63,124 nucleotides of DNA from Roseofilum casamattae BLCC-M143. Its GTDB lineage: Bacteria; Cyanobacteriota; Cyanobacteriia; Cyanobacteriales; Desertifilaceae. The notes below the pieces were generated by a model, which saw only the letters and a program-made list of their open reading frames with translations, did not search any database and was not told the origin of the DNA. The translations under genes were made by a program, and so were the position numbers. Within the stretch, counting starts at the first letter, position 1. Every line of letters begins with the position of its first letter. Positions 17,595-26,591 of this stretch are shown here, one piece after another. Where the stretch lies: assembly GCF_030068455.1 (NCBI RefSeq), contig NZ_JAQOSQ010000022.1, positions 1-63,124 of the forward strand, in the 5' to 3' direction.

Positions 17595-19973
17595 ATGAAG
17601 ATTCGCCGCAAGCGCTCGTTTCACGAGATTACCACTCCCAAAACGGACTTACCGAAATCTCGTTCTTGGTTTAACGGGACAACAGGGAAGCCGGCGATCG
17701 CGCCACAAACGAGTCAACCTGCTCCAGTGCAAACCGCGACAGCAGAACCACAGCAAGCCAGTCAAGACACCACTCAGGAACAAACTAGCTCCTCTCCATC
17801 TCCCTTATTGCAACGAAGCTTATTGGGACCGGCAAGCGTATTGCAGACCATGACGACATTGCCTCCCCAAGGTAGCGTGCAGCGTTCTGCGGCAGAAGAA
17901 AACTCCAGCAAAGGATTATATCCTCGCACCATTCCTCGTAGCGATCGCGCCCTCTCTCCCACACCCAAATCGCCGATTCTGCAAACGGTACAGCGATCGC
18001 CCGAAGACAATTCTCGCGATCTTAATTCCCAGTCGAAGTCACAATTAGCGATCGCCTGGCACGCCGGCCAACCCGCACTACAACACCAACCGGATAACTC
18101 GCCCCTAGCCACCCAATGGCAACCCTCACAACTGGTACAACGCAAAACCCAGGATACTTCAGTTCCGACCATCCAAAGGGATGATAAAACTTCCGGGACA
18201 ACAAACCCTCAAACTCAATCAAACCAACAACGCGGTTATGGGGATGCTGTTGCGATAGACAACTCCGAACGTCGCGATAGCGACGATTGGAAGAATGAGA
18301 GAGCAGCTAGAACAGAAAGGCAGAAGAACACTCGAGAAGCGACTGGTGCAGAACATAATGTTTTAGTCGAAGAGGAAATAGGCAAATTAAACGAGTTAGA
18401 AGATAAAGTTCAGACAGTACAAGCCTTAAGATCTGAATTTTTACAAAAGAAAGCAGAAGAAGAAACCAAAATTCTGACTCTTATCTATCCAATTGACGCT
18501 TGGCTATCGAAGAAAGCGAGGCAAGACGGTTACTTAGATTTGTATTACACCTATGCCAACCTGAATCCTTTGCAACGGTTGATGGCTTTAAAGACGTTAG
18601 GTGCGAAGACAATATCTTTAGATGAAGTTAAAGCACAACTGAAATCGAAACGAGCCTACGGCATTATTGGCAAGAAAGTTATTAACTGGGCGGGCTTCGC
18701 TGGAGCGATTAATACCGTTCAAGCCACCGATCCCTGGAACGATACGATTATCCGAGATACCGCAGAACTGGGAGGATTAGTTGCTTCAGTAGGGGCGGCT
18801 TCCGTTTCTCAGGCCGCCGGTCTCGTTAATAACTCAACAGCGGTTGTCGATTGGAGTAGCGAAATCGCCTCGCTCCTGGGAGTTGTCGGCCTGACCATCA
18901 CAGCCTATCGCGAAATCACCGAACTCTGTGGAGACAGCGATCTGGGTTTATTCAAAACACGATTGGGCAAGTTAGGAGCAACCCTGTCCGATATCGGTCG
19001 CTATGCCAGTACGGCATTGAATACCCTCGCAACGGCAAGCGACCATGGCACGGCGCTGTTAGATAAATTAAGTTTAATTTCTGGGACGGCAGCGACGGCT
19101 TCGGCTGGGGCATTTGCGATCGCTGGTGGAGCTTTTAATATTGCAGTTGGAGTCAGTCAATATCGTAATGCTGGCAAAAATCAGCGAAAGTTAAACGAAT
19201 TGTCCGATACTGCCACAGTTGCCGATAAGGACGACCAAACCGAAGAAGAACGGCAAGACAAGGAAGACGAATTGAGGAAAGCTGCCCGAGTGGGAGCGCA
19301 AACCCAGGGTTGGGATAAAAATGTTGGGGCGGCCAAGGTGGTGAAAGGAACGGCAATGGTTACCGGTGGGGCGCTCTTGTTGCTCACTGGCCTGGGATTA
19401 GCAGCATTGGGTCCTGCCGGATGGATCGTTCTCGCTGCAGCGGGGTTAATTGGCGGTATTGCTGCGATCGCTAAGTATTTTGCTTGGAAGAGACGAAAAA
19501 CTGATTTTGTCGATCGAGAGCTGGGAATTAGCGACGAAAAACAAGACCAAAATCAAGATGAGAATCTCGGATTTTTTGGCAAGGTAGGGAAAAAACTTAA
19601 CGTACGGGAGAAACGCCGGAAAGCGAAAGATAAAGAAGCGCTCAGAAATCGAAAATTACAAGCCTTAGGATTCAGTGATGTGGAGCAATATTACTACCAC
19701 CGACTGAACCAAATGGCAGCGAATCTTCTATCAGTGGCAAAAGATGAACTCAAGAGACTGCACAAAAATCGCGAGCATCATCGTCAATTAGTGTTGTCCA
19801 ACGATAAAGAGAAAAAACAGGCGTTCGATAAGTATCTCGGTGTTAGCGATACTGAATATTCAGCTCTCCATATTTTACGCCGGTTAGGACTAGAAGTCAC
19901 TGTGGGAAGAGTCCTCAACAATGACTTGCCTAAGCATAATAATGTTGTCAGGCAATTGGATTACAGTCAGTAA
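17595..19973 (+). CDS. Large QR-motif, Pro/Gln-rich protein with glycine-rich helical segments; candidate injection-system cargo or pore-former
   Basis: 792 residues, no named family recognised. Residues 1-215 are basic, then Pro/Gln/Ser/Thr-rich and probably disordered, with QR pairs at 73-74, 96-97, 133-134, 182-183 and 194-195 (LLQRS, VQRS, VQRS, LVQRK, IQRD). Such QR-punctuated leaders are familiar from DUF4157-type proteins linked to extracellular contractile injection systems, although the HEAxH core of that domain is absent. Residues 215-350 are charged helix. Glycine/alanine-rich hydrophobic stretches follow at about 391-412, 424-440, 496-520 and 582-631, the last long enough for a membrane hairpin. 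A strongly basic tail comes last. A cargo or pore-forming toxin is an inference. The next gene, six bases away, looks like a dedicated chaperone. Confidence 0.6.
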   Translation: MKIRRKRSFHEITTPKTDLPKSRSWFNGTTGKPAIAPQTSQPAPVQTATAEPQQASQDTTQEQTSSSPSPLLQRSLLGPASVLQTMTTLPPQGSVQRSAAEENSSKGLYPRTIPRSDRALSPTPKSPILQTVQRSPEDNSRDLNSQSKSQLAIAWHAGQPALQHQPDNSPLATQWQPSQLVQRKTQDTSVPTIQRDDKTSGTTNPQTQSNQQRGYGDAVAIDNSERRDSDDWKNERAARTERQKNTREATGAEHNVLVEEEIGKLNELEDKVQTVQALRSEFLQKKAEEETKILTLIYPIDAWLSKKARQDGYLDLYYTYANLNPLQRLMALKTLGAKTISLDEVKAQLKSKRAYGIIGKKVINWAGFAGAINTVQATDPWNDTIIRDTAELGGLVASVGAASVSQAAGLVNNSTAVVDWSSEIASLLGVVGLTITAYREITELCGDSDLGLFKTRLGKLGATLSDIGRYASTALNTLATASDHGTALLDKLSLISGTAATASAGAFAIAGGAFNIAVGVSQYRNAGKNQRKLNELSDTATVADKDDQTEEERQDKEDELRKAARVGAQTQGWDKNVGAAKVVKGTAMVTGGALLLLTGLGLAALGPAGWIVLAAAGLIGGIAAIAKYFAWKRRKTDFVDRELGISDEKQDQNQDENLGFFGKVGKKLNVREKRRKAKDKEALRNRKLQALGFSDVEQYYYHRLNQMAANLLSVAKDELKRLHKNREHHRQLVLSNDKEKKQAFDKYLGVSDTEYSALHILRRLGLEVTVGRVLNNDLPKHNNVVRQLDYSQ

Positions 19974-19979
19974 CAAGAA

Positions 19980-20558
19980 ATGGGAAATGATCTTATGGCA
20001 AGTGGGTTTTCCGAATCTAAGCCTGTTTCTGGGGATACCAAACCTCAGTTATTGGTTGCCTTGCAAGAGGTGTTAACCCAATGGGAGATAGAACATCAAT
20101 GGCTCCATCCTACGTCGGAGGTTCCGTTTTACGGTCTGATTGCTCGCTTTTATCTCTTGGAAGGAATGGGGATGGATTGGACATTTTCTTTGATTCCAAA
20201 GATGCACGATTCTGAAGAGTTTGTCTCGCAAGAGATTTTACAGTTGTTTATGGAAGTGAAACCGGATTTACAATCTGACTATTTACACGAACTCTTTAAA
20301 CAGATAGCTAAAATTAATTTAAATTTACCGTTTGGAGCGTTTGGAGTCGATCTGGATTTACGGACACTTTATTTTAAGCATAATACTCTCATCAATATGA
20401 AGGGAGATTTGGAGATATCCTTAGATATGCTGCAAAACCAATGGGGGATTATTTTATATAGTCTCAATTTGTTTGTCCCGTCTTTGTTAGCGGTTGCAGC
20501 AGGAGAGCTGACGAGTGAGGAAGCTTGGATCGATCCCTCAAGTCAGTCTAGTCTTTGA
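19980..20558 (+). CDS. YbjN / type III secretion chaperone-like protein
   Basis: 192 residues. The core resembles the YbjN and CesT-type chaperone fold: strands and helices ending in LPFGAFGVDLDLRTLYF, a hydrophobic strand pair, and a long C-terminal helix with FVPSLLAVAAGE. The identification rests on pattern only. It begins six bases after the stop of the 792-residue gene, so the two are almost certainly co-transcribed. A chaperone or immunity partner for that protein is the simplest reading. A second in-frame ATG at 19995 could be the true start. The last 11 bases overlap the convergent DUF1802 gene. The YbjN protein at 36440 is a separate, shorter relative. Confidence 0.6.
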   Translation: MGNDLMASGFSESKPVSGDTKPQLLVALQEVLTQWEIEHQWLHPTSEVPFYGLIARFYLLEGMGMDWTFSLIPKMHDSEEFVSQEILQLFMEVKPDLQSDYLHELFKQIAKINLNLPFGAFGVDLDLRTLYFKHNTLINMKGDLEISLDMLQNQWGIILYSLNLFVPSLLAVAAGELTSEEAWIDPSSQSSL

Positions 20559-21123
20559 GGAGATTGAGAATACGATCGCACCGTTTCTCATATTCGCGAT
20601 CGCCTATTACCGGTATTAGCGTATCGCTAACAATTGGAGATTGCAAGTCAATCCAAGATTTACATCCGCCATAGCTATCCTGATAGGGAAAAGAAACGGC
20701 TTCGGGCAAGCAATAGACTCGTAAAAGGAGCAAGCATAAGGGATTTTTGGGCTTCCAGTGCAGGCGATCGCAAATATAATTTTCCGTCCAAATATATTCC
20801 TCTGACAATAATTTCACTTGGCTCTCTTGCGTAAGATGAAAACGATGAGTAATTTTCGCGCCGCTGGTAATTTCAACGGTCTCCGGATGCCATCCAGACT
20901 CGACAGGAGTGACGCGATCGCGGTAGTTGGGTTTGAGGTGTTCCGGACGTTGATGTTCGTATGTCGGATACAGCCAGATCGAGGCATCATTTTCTTGCAC
21001 TTGAAATTGGTTTTCGGTTTCGCGAATACCGCCTTTCCGTAATAGGAGAATAGTTTGGCCGGTATTGAGAGCAGAAATGGCGATCGCCCATTCTTTGAGA
21101 GCGCGTGTGGTGGAAATATTCAT
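20548..21123 (-). CDS. DUF1802 family protein
   Basis: 191 residues. The opening ALKEWAIAISAL, followed by QTILLLRKGGIRE and an aromatic stretch WLYPTYEHQ, is characteristic of DUF1802, a family common in cyanobacteria with no established function. Length is as expected. It overlaps the end of the convergent chaperone-like gene by 11 bases. Downstream on the other side lies a dead kinase fragment. No catalytic site is evident. Confidence 0.8.
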   Translation of the reverse strand: MNISTTRALKEWAIAISALNTGQTILLLRKGGIRETENQFQVQENDASIWLYPTYEHQRPEHLKPNYRDRVTPVESGWHPETVEITSGAKITHRFHLTQESQVKLLSEEYIWTENYICDRLHWKPKNPLCLLLLRVYCLPEAVSFPYQDSYGGCKSWIDLQSPIVSDTLIPVIGDREYEKRCDRILNLLKD

Positions 21124-21132
21124 AGTCTTTAG

Positions 21133-21310
21133 TTACAGAGAAAACTGAGTAAAAGGCAGAATTTCGAGAATGAAGAAAGCACTGCCTGGAGAAACGTTTA
21201 AATTATCGAACTTAGAAAAGGCTTTCAGAACTGTAGGGAGAAAAGTGGCGATCGCGCCGCTAACCGAGAATAATATAACAGTACCACAACCTAATACGCA
21301 TTTCAATGCT
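21133..21310 (-). pseudogene. Decayed C-terminal fragment of a phytol/dolichol kinase paralogue
   Basis: The minus-strand frame reads VILFSVSGAIATFLPTVLKA, then FSKFDNLNVSPGSAFF and a tail ending FTQFSL. This aligns with the last 55 or so residues of the intact kinase at 23495-24262 (EAFSKLGIDNLTVPLGSALV, ending THFWL). The nucleotide similarity is also visible by eye. There is no N-terminal or catalytic part, so this is the tail of a duplicated gene. The DUF1295 gene begins immediately upstream in the opposite direction, so the breakpoint sits close to 21310-21340. Confidence 0.8.
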
Positions 21311-21347
21311 ACCCTGAAAGACACATAATATTCAGGAGCAGCAGACA

Positions 21348-22001
21348 ATGAAGGTTAAACATTTTGTGAATCTTCACAAAGGAACCACCTTTATATTTGT
21401 GTTAGGGTTGATGATAGCGTATCAGAACTTCACCCTCGGACCTTGGGTATATCTAGCTCTCCACGGCACTTATGGTTTTTTGTGGTTGCTCAAAGACCGA
21501 CTCTATCCGGATAAACAGTGGGAACGAGAGGTTCCTTTGTGGACGGGCGCGATCGGTTTAGTCGTCATCAGCTTATACTGGGTAGCTCCGTTCATCCTGA
21601 TTAGCAATCAAGTTGAGCCAGCATTGCCCTTAGTTGCCGCTGCGATCGCCCTCTATACACTAGGAATCTTTCTTCACTATAGCAGCGATGCTCAGAAGTA
21701 TTACACCCTTAAGTACAAAACTGGGCTGATTACAGAGGGTTTCTTTGCCCGTTGTCGAAATACTAATTATCTGGGCGAGATCGCGATCTACTTAGCGTTT
21801 GCGATGCTGGTGATGCACTGGCTACCCTATGCGATCTTGGGAGGATTTGTTGCTAGCGTGTTCGTTCCTAACATGCTCAAAAAAGACCAATCCCTCTCCC
21901 GTTATCCAGAGTTTGAAATGTATAAAGCAAACTCTGGATTGCTATTTCCAAAACTGTTTGGAAGCGCCAGTCAAGTTGCTGAGAAATCGGCTGAGGCATA
22001 G
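21348..22001 (+). CDS. DUF1295 / steroid 5-alpha-reductase-like membrane protein
   Basis: 217 residues with five or six hydrophobic segments. The motif GLITEGFFARCRNTNYLGE matches the cofactor-binding signature of the DUF1295, isoprenylcysteine methyltransferase and sterol-reductase superfamily (usual form: LIT, G, F, R, PNY, GE). These are polytopic enzymes using NADPH or S-adenosylmethionine on lipid substrates. Which reaction occurs here is unknown. AGGAG at 21333-21337 is a good ribosome site for the ATG at 21348. It is followed 45 bases later by a P450 gene in the same direction, so the two may act on the same lipid. Confidence 0.75.
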   Translation: MKVKHFVNLHKGTTFIFVLGLMIAYQNFTLGPWVYLALHGTYGFLWLLKDRLYPDKQWEREVPLWTGAIGLVVISLYWVAPFILISNQVEPALPLVAAAIALYTLGIFLHYSSDAQKYYTLKYKTGLITEGFFARCRNTNYLGEIAIYLAFAMLVMHWLPYAILGGFVASVFVPNMLKKDQSLSRYPEFEMYKANSGLLFPKLFGSASQVAEKSAEA

Positions 22002-22046
22002 CAGCAGAACCATATTTTTATTTTCACTTACTCGCACTTGTTGTTT

Positions 22047-23423
22047 ATGAAATTACCTGACGGGCCAAAAACTCCTCCCTTGTTCCAGCTACTCCAATGG
22101 ATTGCAGACCCCTTGGGTTATATGGAGACTTCTCGCCAACGCTATGGAGATGTATTTTCCGTCCACCTAAGCTCTCTCTTACAAGGGGTATTTATCAGTA
22201 ATCCCCAACTCATTCAAGCCATTTTTACTGCCGACTCCAAACTATTTGATTCTGGTGCTGGCAATCAAAGTGGAAAAATCTTTGTGGGCGATAACTCGTT
22301 ACTGTTGTTGGATGGCGATCGTCACCAGCGCCAGCGTCGGTTGATAACTCCTCCGTTTCATGGGGAACGGATGCGAGCTTATGGGGATCTCATTTGTCTC
22401 CTCACCAAACAACTGAGCGAGCAGTGGATTGCCGGTCAACCCTTCTCTGTCCGAGAATCAATGCAGGAAATTAGTCTGCGAGTCATCTTACAAGCGGTAT
22501 TCGGTCTGAATGAAGGCCCTCGTTATCGGGAACTGAGACAATCGATCGCCGGAATGATGGAGCTGACCGCTTCTCCCTTGCGATCGAGTATGCTGTTCTT
22601 TACGTTCTTGCAAAAAGATTTGGGAGCTTGGAGTCCCTGGGGACGCTTTCTACGTCGGCAGCAGCATATCGATCGGCTACTTTATGCTGAAATTGAGGAG
22701 AGGCGAGGGCAAGATGTTAGCGATCGCACCGATATCCTTTCGTTAATGCTCTCAGCGCGCGACGAGCGGGGTGAGGGAATGAGCGATGTAGAATTGCGCG
22801 ACGAACTGATAACCTTGCTGTTGGCAGGTCACGAAACCACAGTTACGGCGTTGTGCTGGGCTTTGTACTGGATTCACTATCAGCCCCAAGTGCGAGAAAA
22901 ATTGCTGCAAGAACTCGATGGACTGGGGGAAAATGCAGACCCGACAGAAATCGCCCGCTTGCCCTATCTCACTGCTGTTTGCCAGGAGACACTGCGCATT
23001 TATCCGCCATTATTCCTGACTTGGCCGCGGATTTTGAAGGCGCCTTTGCAGCTCGGAGACTATCAGTTTGATGCCAATACCAAGCTGCTTCCTTGTATTT
23101 ATCTCACCCATCAGCGGGAGGATCTGTATCCGGAACCGAAGCAGTTTAAACCGGAGAGATTTTTGGAACGGCAATACTCTGCTGGCGAGTTTCTGGCCTT
23201 TGGTGGGGGGAACCGTCGCTGTGTTGGAGCGGCATTGGCGATGTTTGAAATGAAGCTAGTCGTAGCAACGCTGTTGTCCAATTACGAACTAGCTCTGGTC
23301 GATCGCCGACCCCTGAAACCCCAGCGCCGAGGTTTCTTCCTGGCTCCTCCTAGTGGGTTTAAGATGGTGGCGATCGATCGGCCTGTGGGTCGAGAGCAAT
23401 CTCGCGAGTCTGTAGCTGTTTAG
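22047..23423 (+). CDS. Cytochrome P450, CYP110-like
   Basis: 458 residues from the ATG at 22047; a TTG three codons upstream is less likely. Key P450 features are present: the I-helix oxygen-binding LLLAGHETT, the K-helix ExxR in CQETLRIYPP, and the heme loop FGGGNRRCVGAAL with the axial Cys at residue 392. The N-terminus LPDGPKTP without a membrane anchor, and the overall wording, fit CYP110, a cyanobacterial group linked to fatty-acid and alkane hydroxylation. Substrate is not predictable here. The upstream neighbour is a lipid-modifying membrane protein and the downstream convergent gene is a polyprenol-type kinase. Confidence 0.92.
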   Translation: MKLPDGPKTPPLFQLLQWIADPLGYMETSRQRYGDVFSVHLSSLLQGVFISNPQLIQAIFTADSKLFDSGAGNQSGKIFVGDNSLLLLDGDRHQRQRRLITPPFHGERMRAYGDLICLLTKQLSEQWIAGQPFSVRESMQEISLRVILQAVFGLNEGPRYRELRQSIAGMMELTASPLRSSMLFFTFLQKDLGAWSPWGRFLRRQQHIDRLLYAEIEERRGQDVSDRTDILSLMLSARDERGEGMSDVELRDELITLLLAGHETTVTALCWALYWIHYQPQVREKLLQELDGLGENADPTEIARLPYLTAVCQETLRIYPPLFLTWPRILKAPLQLGDYQFDANTKLLPCIYLTHQREDLYPEPKQFKPERFLERQYSAGEFLAFGGGNRRCVGAALAMFEMKLVVATLLSNYELALVDRRPLKPQRRGFFLAPPSGFKMVAIDRPVGREQSRESVAV

Positions 23424-23494
23424 CACTGAGGGAAGCAAAGCGTTCAAGATAGTTCCTTTAGAGCACCAGTAGTGGAAGTATTCGCGATCGCCTC

Positions 23495-24262
23495 CTACAA
23501 CCAAAAGTGAGTGGATGGCATCATTTCGAGAAGCAGAAAAGCCACGAGAGCGCTTCCTAAAGGAACGGTTAAATTATCGATACCTAATTTAGAAAAGGCT
23601 TCCAAAACTGTAGCGACGAAAGCGGCGATCGCGCAGCTTATCCAAACTAAGATAACATTACCGTAAATCGGAAGCAGAATACTCAGGCAAATGAGGAAAC
23701 TAACGGCCAGCATTGTCGCACTCCCTTCCCAACTTTTTTGCACGGTTCCTAAATAGTAGCGATGAGTGCCGAAGTTTTGCCCGATTAAACCTGCAAGTCC
23801 ATCACCCCAGGTCATGACTAAAATGCCTAATGCGGCATAATAGGGTTGGTTTAAGGGCCAGAATAAGGCAATGAGCAACCCGATGCTGACAGCATAAAAA
23901 AACGTGCCCCAACTTTGGCGACCGATGCTGTTAATGGCTGGTAAAATGGGGAAGAAATAGGAGATTAAGGCGATCGCGCTAAATACAATTGATGCAGCGA
24001 TGCCTACCCAAGCCGGAATCTCTAACCACCACGCAAATAAAATCACATTCCCCGTGCCGATATGTACGGACTTGCGCACCAGCTCTGAATTCGACCAAGA
24101 ATTACGATCGAGCCAGACTGAGGCGAGAAAAACTAAGCCCAACCATACAGCAACAGCAATAAATTTTAACTCTAACGTGACGATGGGAACCACCACAGCG
24201 ATCGTCCTCAGACCGAATCTCGTTTCTTCTATTGTCTCAGAATTAGGTCTTTGCGATCGCAA
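23495..24262 (-). CDS. Phytol/dolichol kinase-like membrane protein (SEC59/VTE5 family)
   Basis: 255 residues with about seven hydrophobic segments. Conserved features of CTP-dependent polyprenol kinases are seen: RKSVHIGTGNV near the start, the central MTWGDGLAGLIGQNFG, and KSWEGSATM. In cyanobacteria this family phosphorylates phytol released from chlorophyll so that it can enter tocopherol or phylloquinone synthesis. The conserved family core begins near VTLELKFIAVAVWLG, so the start may be some residues downstream of 24262. A tail-only duplicate lies at 21133-21310. Confidence 0.85.
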   Translation of the reverse strand: MRSQRPNSETIEETRFGLRTIAVVVPIVTLELKFIAVAVWLGLVFLASVWLDRNSWSNSELVRKSVHIGTGNVILFAWWLEIPAWVGIAASIVFSAIALISYFFPILPAINSIGRQSWGTFFYAVSIGLLIALFWPLNQPYYAALGILVMTWGDGLAGLIGQNFGTHRYYLGTVQKSWEGSATMLAVSFLICLSILLPIYGNVILVWISCAIAAFVATVLEAFSKLGIDNLTVPLGSALVAFLLLEMMPSTHFWL

Positions 24263-24329
24263 ACGCGAAAAGATTCTTTAAAAAATATTTATGTTGCTCC
24301 TATCTTCAGTAATGCGATCGCCATCGCAT

Positions 24330-26399
24330 CTAGGGCGAAAGCCTAGCTTTTTTCAAGCGATTTTCGCTATACCATTGGGCAATTTCCGGAATCCAGCGTT
24401 CAAAATGGGGAAAAATATGCTCGCATAGCTTTTGGCATTCTAGCTGTGCATCTAGCTTATAGCGCAAGTCTAATAAGTGCATTAGCGATCGCGCGTTTAA
24501 AGATACCACAAAATGCTGCCGCACATCAAACGCAATAATCCCGCGGGCATGTTCTTCTGAAACCCCATTTTCTATCATCTCGGCATATCGTTTTGCCCCT
24601 TGCAAACACCATTCTAGATCCGCATTACGCATCTCTTCTGTATAAGTATAATGCTTGCCCTGTCGATTAGAATAATCTCCTACCGGACGCAGATAAAATA
24701 CCTCTTCAATATCTTTTAAACCTCGTGCCGCTTGGACAATTCGGGAGCCTGTATAGCGGTTAGAATTATGAACCACTAAATTGTTAGCAACAAAGTTATG
24801 CCACTTTCCGGAAACTTCCAGATCGTAAGTCATTTGGTGTCCCAAATACTCGACTTTAACCACCTTAACCGGATGAGCTTTAAGTTTATTTCCTGGAGGC
24901 TTGGGTTTAGCATTCCAAGATTTCGGCTCTAAAATGGGTTGATAGCTCTTGGCAAACTCTTCTTCTTGATGATTCTGATGAATGCTTTCATGACAAGTCT
25001 TACATAAAGTGATGAGATTATCAAAATCATAAGCCAAACTTTCATCAGCATAAACCGGAACTAAATGATGGGCGTGTAATTGACCTCCACGTTCTCCACA
25101 ACACTGACAAATATAATCAAACTTTTGGTGAACTTGAGGGGCAATCTCTCTAGTCCAGGCACCAATTTTCTGGCGTTCGTTAGAAGTACCACCCTTCCAA
25201 AAGTTAGAGTCAGCTCCTCGTCGAGTATACTTCCTGGCATTATCTCGACGTTTTTGTTGACTCTCTGGGGACAAATTCAGATGGTATCCTGGCTTGCCTT
25301 TATTCCATGGCTCTTTTGACCCTTTGGGACGTTTATTCAAAGAGAGTCCGTAAAAGTACACCCACTTTTTAATCACTTCAATAGAGCAATTGCACAGTTC
25401 TGCCATCTCATCAACATGAAGTCCTTCACCCAATTTTTCTTGTAACCATAATTGGTCGCGATACAGGGGATTGAGTTTAGATGTTGGAGGAGTAGTGTTT
25501 CTTACCAAAGAATCTAAGGGTAAACCATGTTGGTTCGCCCAATGCCTAATTGTTGATGCAGAACAGTTCGCTAATTCAGCAATTTTTTCAATTGAGTAAC
25601 CGGCGCTAACCTGTTCTTCCATCCAATGTTTCTCGCGATATAAGCGATTCGCAGTAACTGGGATTCCATTACACATAACCCGAGCTTCTTTAGTCATTTT
25701 CAGCACCTGACCATCGTCTCTAGTTACGAGTCCGACTGCTTCACCCATGGTTTGCCAACCTGCTGAAGTAAATAGTCGATGATTCACCGTACAATCGAGA
25801 GTTTTACCATTTTCCAAGGTGATGCGATAAACCGGTTGTATACCTTGACAAATGACTTGTTTAATATGTCCGATTTCAAATAAGCCAGTTTCCTCATTTA
25901 AAACTCGCAATCGCATTTTTCGCAGTCTCTGCTGACAATCGCGCCGATATTCTCCAGGAGGTTCGCCTTTTCGTCCCCTAATCTGTCTCGAACGAATTCC
26001 TTTCTCACCATTGTGCCAGAGATCGTATAATTCTCCGATCGTTTTTTTCAGTTTCTTACTGCTTTCACCATTACAGTTAACAAAGGTTACTTCAGTATTG
26101 GCGGCAAGACACTGAACATCAAACGAGATTCCTACCCGATGAGTACGAACTTGTTGCATAACGCTGTGGGGAAAGTAACCGCAATTAAGCACAATTTGCG
26201 GATGTTCTAAGGGACCGTAATGTCCTCTTCCCCCAGCCAAAAGCCGTTTGACAATAATATTTCCTGCTTCTGTTTCTTCCGGCCAGTTATCTCGTTCGTC
26301 GTAGACTAAATTCTCGCTGTAATCTTGATGCATTGCAGCATAGATTACTTGCTGTGGATTAGAGGTTTGCGAAATAACTTCAACTCGAAATTTATCCAT
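24330..26399 (-). CDS. thyX: FAD-dependent thymidylate synthase interrupted by an intein
   Basis: 689 residues from the ATG at 26399; a TTG five codons upstream is possible but the family starts MDKFRVEVI. Extein residues 1-96 and 546-689 join to a normal ThyX of 240 residues that makes dTMP from dUMP using FADH2 and methylene-tetrahydrofolate. The joined signature reads RTHRVGISFDVQ then SNRYTGSR, the cyanobacterial form of the ThyX motif. The insert (residues 97-545) begins with Cys and ends VVHN, and the next extein residue is Ser. Both exteins are in frame and undamaged, so splicing is probably needed for function. The two AT-rich repeats upstream (26404-26441) are not obviously regulatory. 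Confidence 0.95.
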   Translation of the reverse strand: MDKFRVEVISQTSNPQQVIYAAMHQDYSENLVYDERDNWPEETEAGNIIVKRLLAGGRGHYGPLEHPQIVLNCGYFPHSVMQQVRTHRVGISFDVQCLAANTEVTFVNCNGESSKKLKKTIGELYDLWHNGEKGIRSRQIRGRKGEPPGEYRRDCQQRLRKMRLRVLNEETGLFEIGHIKQVICQGIQPVYRITLENGKTLDCTVNHRLFTSAGWQTMGEAVGLVTRDDGQVLKMTKEARVMCNGIPVTANRLYREKHWMEEQVSAGYSIEKIAELANCSASTIRHWANQHGLPLDSLVRNTTPPTSKLNPLYRDQLWLQEKLGEGLHVDEMAELCNCSIEVIKKWVYFYGLSLNKRPKGSKEPWNKGKPGYHLNLSPESQQKRRDNARKYTRRGADSNFWKGGTSNERQKIGAWTREIAPQVHQKFDYICQCCGERGGQLHAHHLVPVYADESLAYDFDNLITLCKTCHESIHQNHQEEEFAKSYQPILEPKSWNAKPKPPGNKLKAHPVKVVKVEYLGHQMTYDLEVSGKWHNFVANNLVVHNSNRYTGSRIVQAARGLKDIEEVFYLRPVGDYSNRQGKHYTYTEEMRNADLEWCLQGAKRYAEMIENGVSEEHARGIIAFDVRQHFVVSLNARSLMHLLDLRYKLDAQLECQKLCEHIFPHFERWIPEIAQWYSENRLKKARLSP
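24765..26111 (-). mobile_element. Large class 1 intein with HNH homing endonuclease in ThyX
   Basis: 449 residues. Splicing blocks: block A CLAANTEVTF at the start; block B KTLDCTVNHRLFT with the TxxH; block F TYDLEVSGKWHNFVANN; block G ending HN, followed by Ser. The endonuclease section, roughly residues 155-410 of the intein, contains two tandem helix-turn-helix repeats (SIEKIAELANCSASTIRHWA and HVDEMAELCNCSIEVIKKWV). A NUMOD3-like PWNKGKPGYH segment follows, then an HNH domain with paired zinc-knuckle Cys (CQCC, CKTC) and catalytic HAHH. Many other inteins carry LAGLIDADG endonucleases, so this HNH type with two recognition helices is less common. It appears intact. Confidence 0.92.
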
Positions 26400-26591
26400 G
26401 AAATCAATTAACAATTAATAATTAACAATTAATAACGGGTATTAGTCGTTGAATTGTAGTAACAGCAAGGCAAGAATTACCACAGTCATGTCTTTAATTT
26501 TAGCAAACATGTAGAAAATTCATATTATGAAATACTTAAAATGCGCGATCGCTCTCGGGAATTACTGTTCTTCATTCTTTAAATGTCTGGT

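Noticed and set aside
26404-26441. AT-rich repeats of ATTAACAATTAATA type upstream of thyX
   Set aside because: Simple low-complexity repeats, also seen near 14940-14975; no regulatory meaning can be supported.
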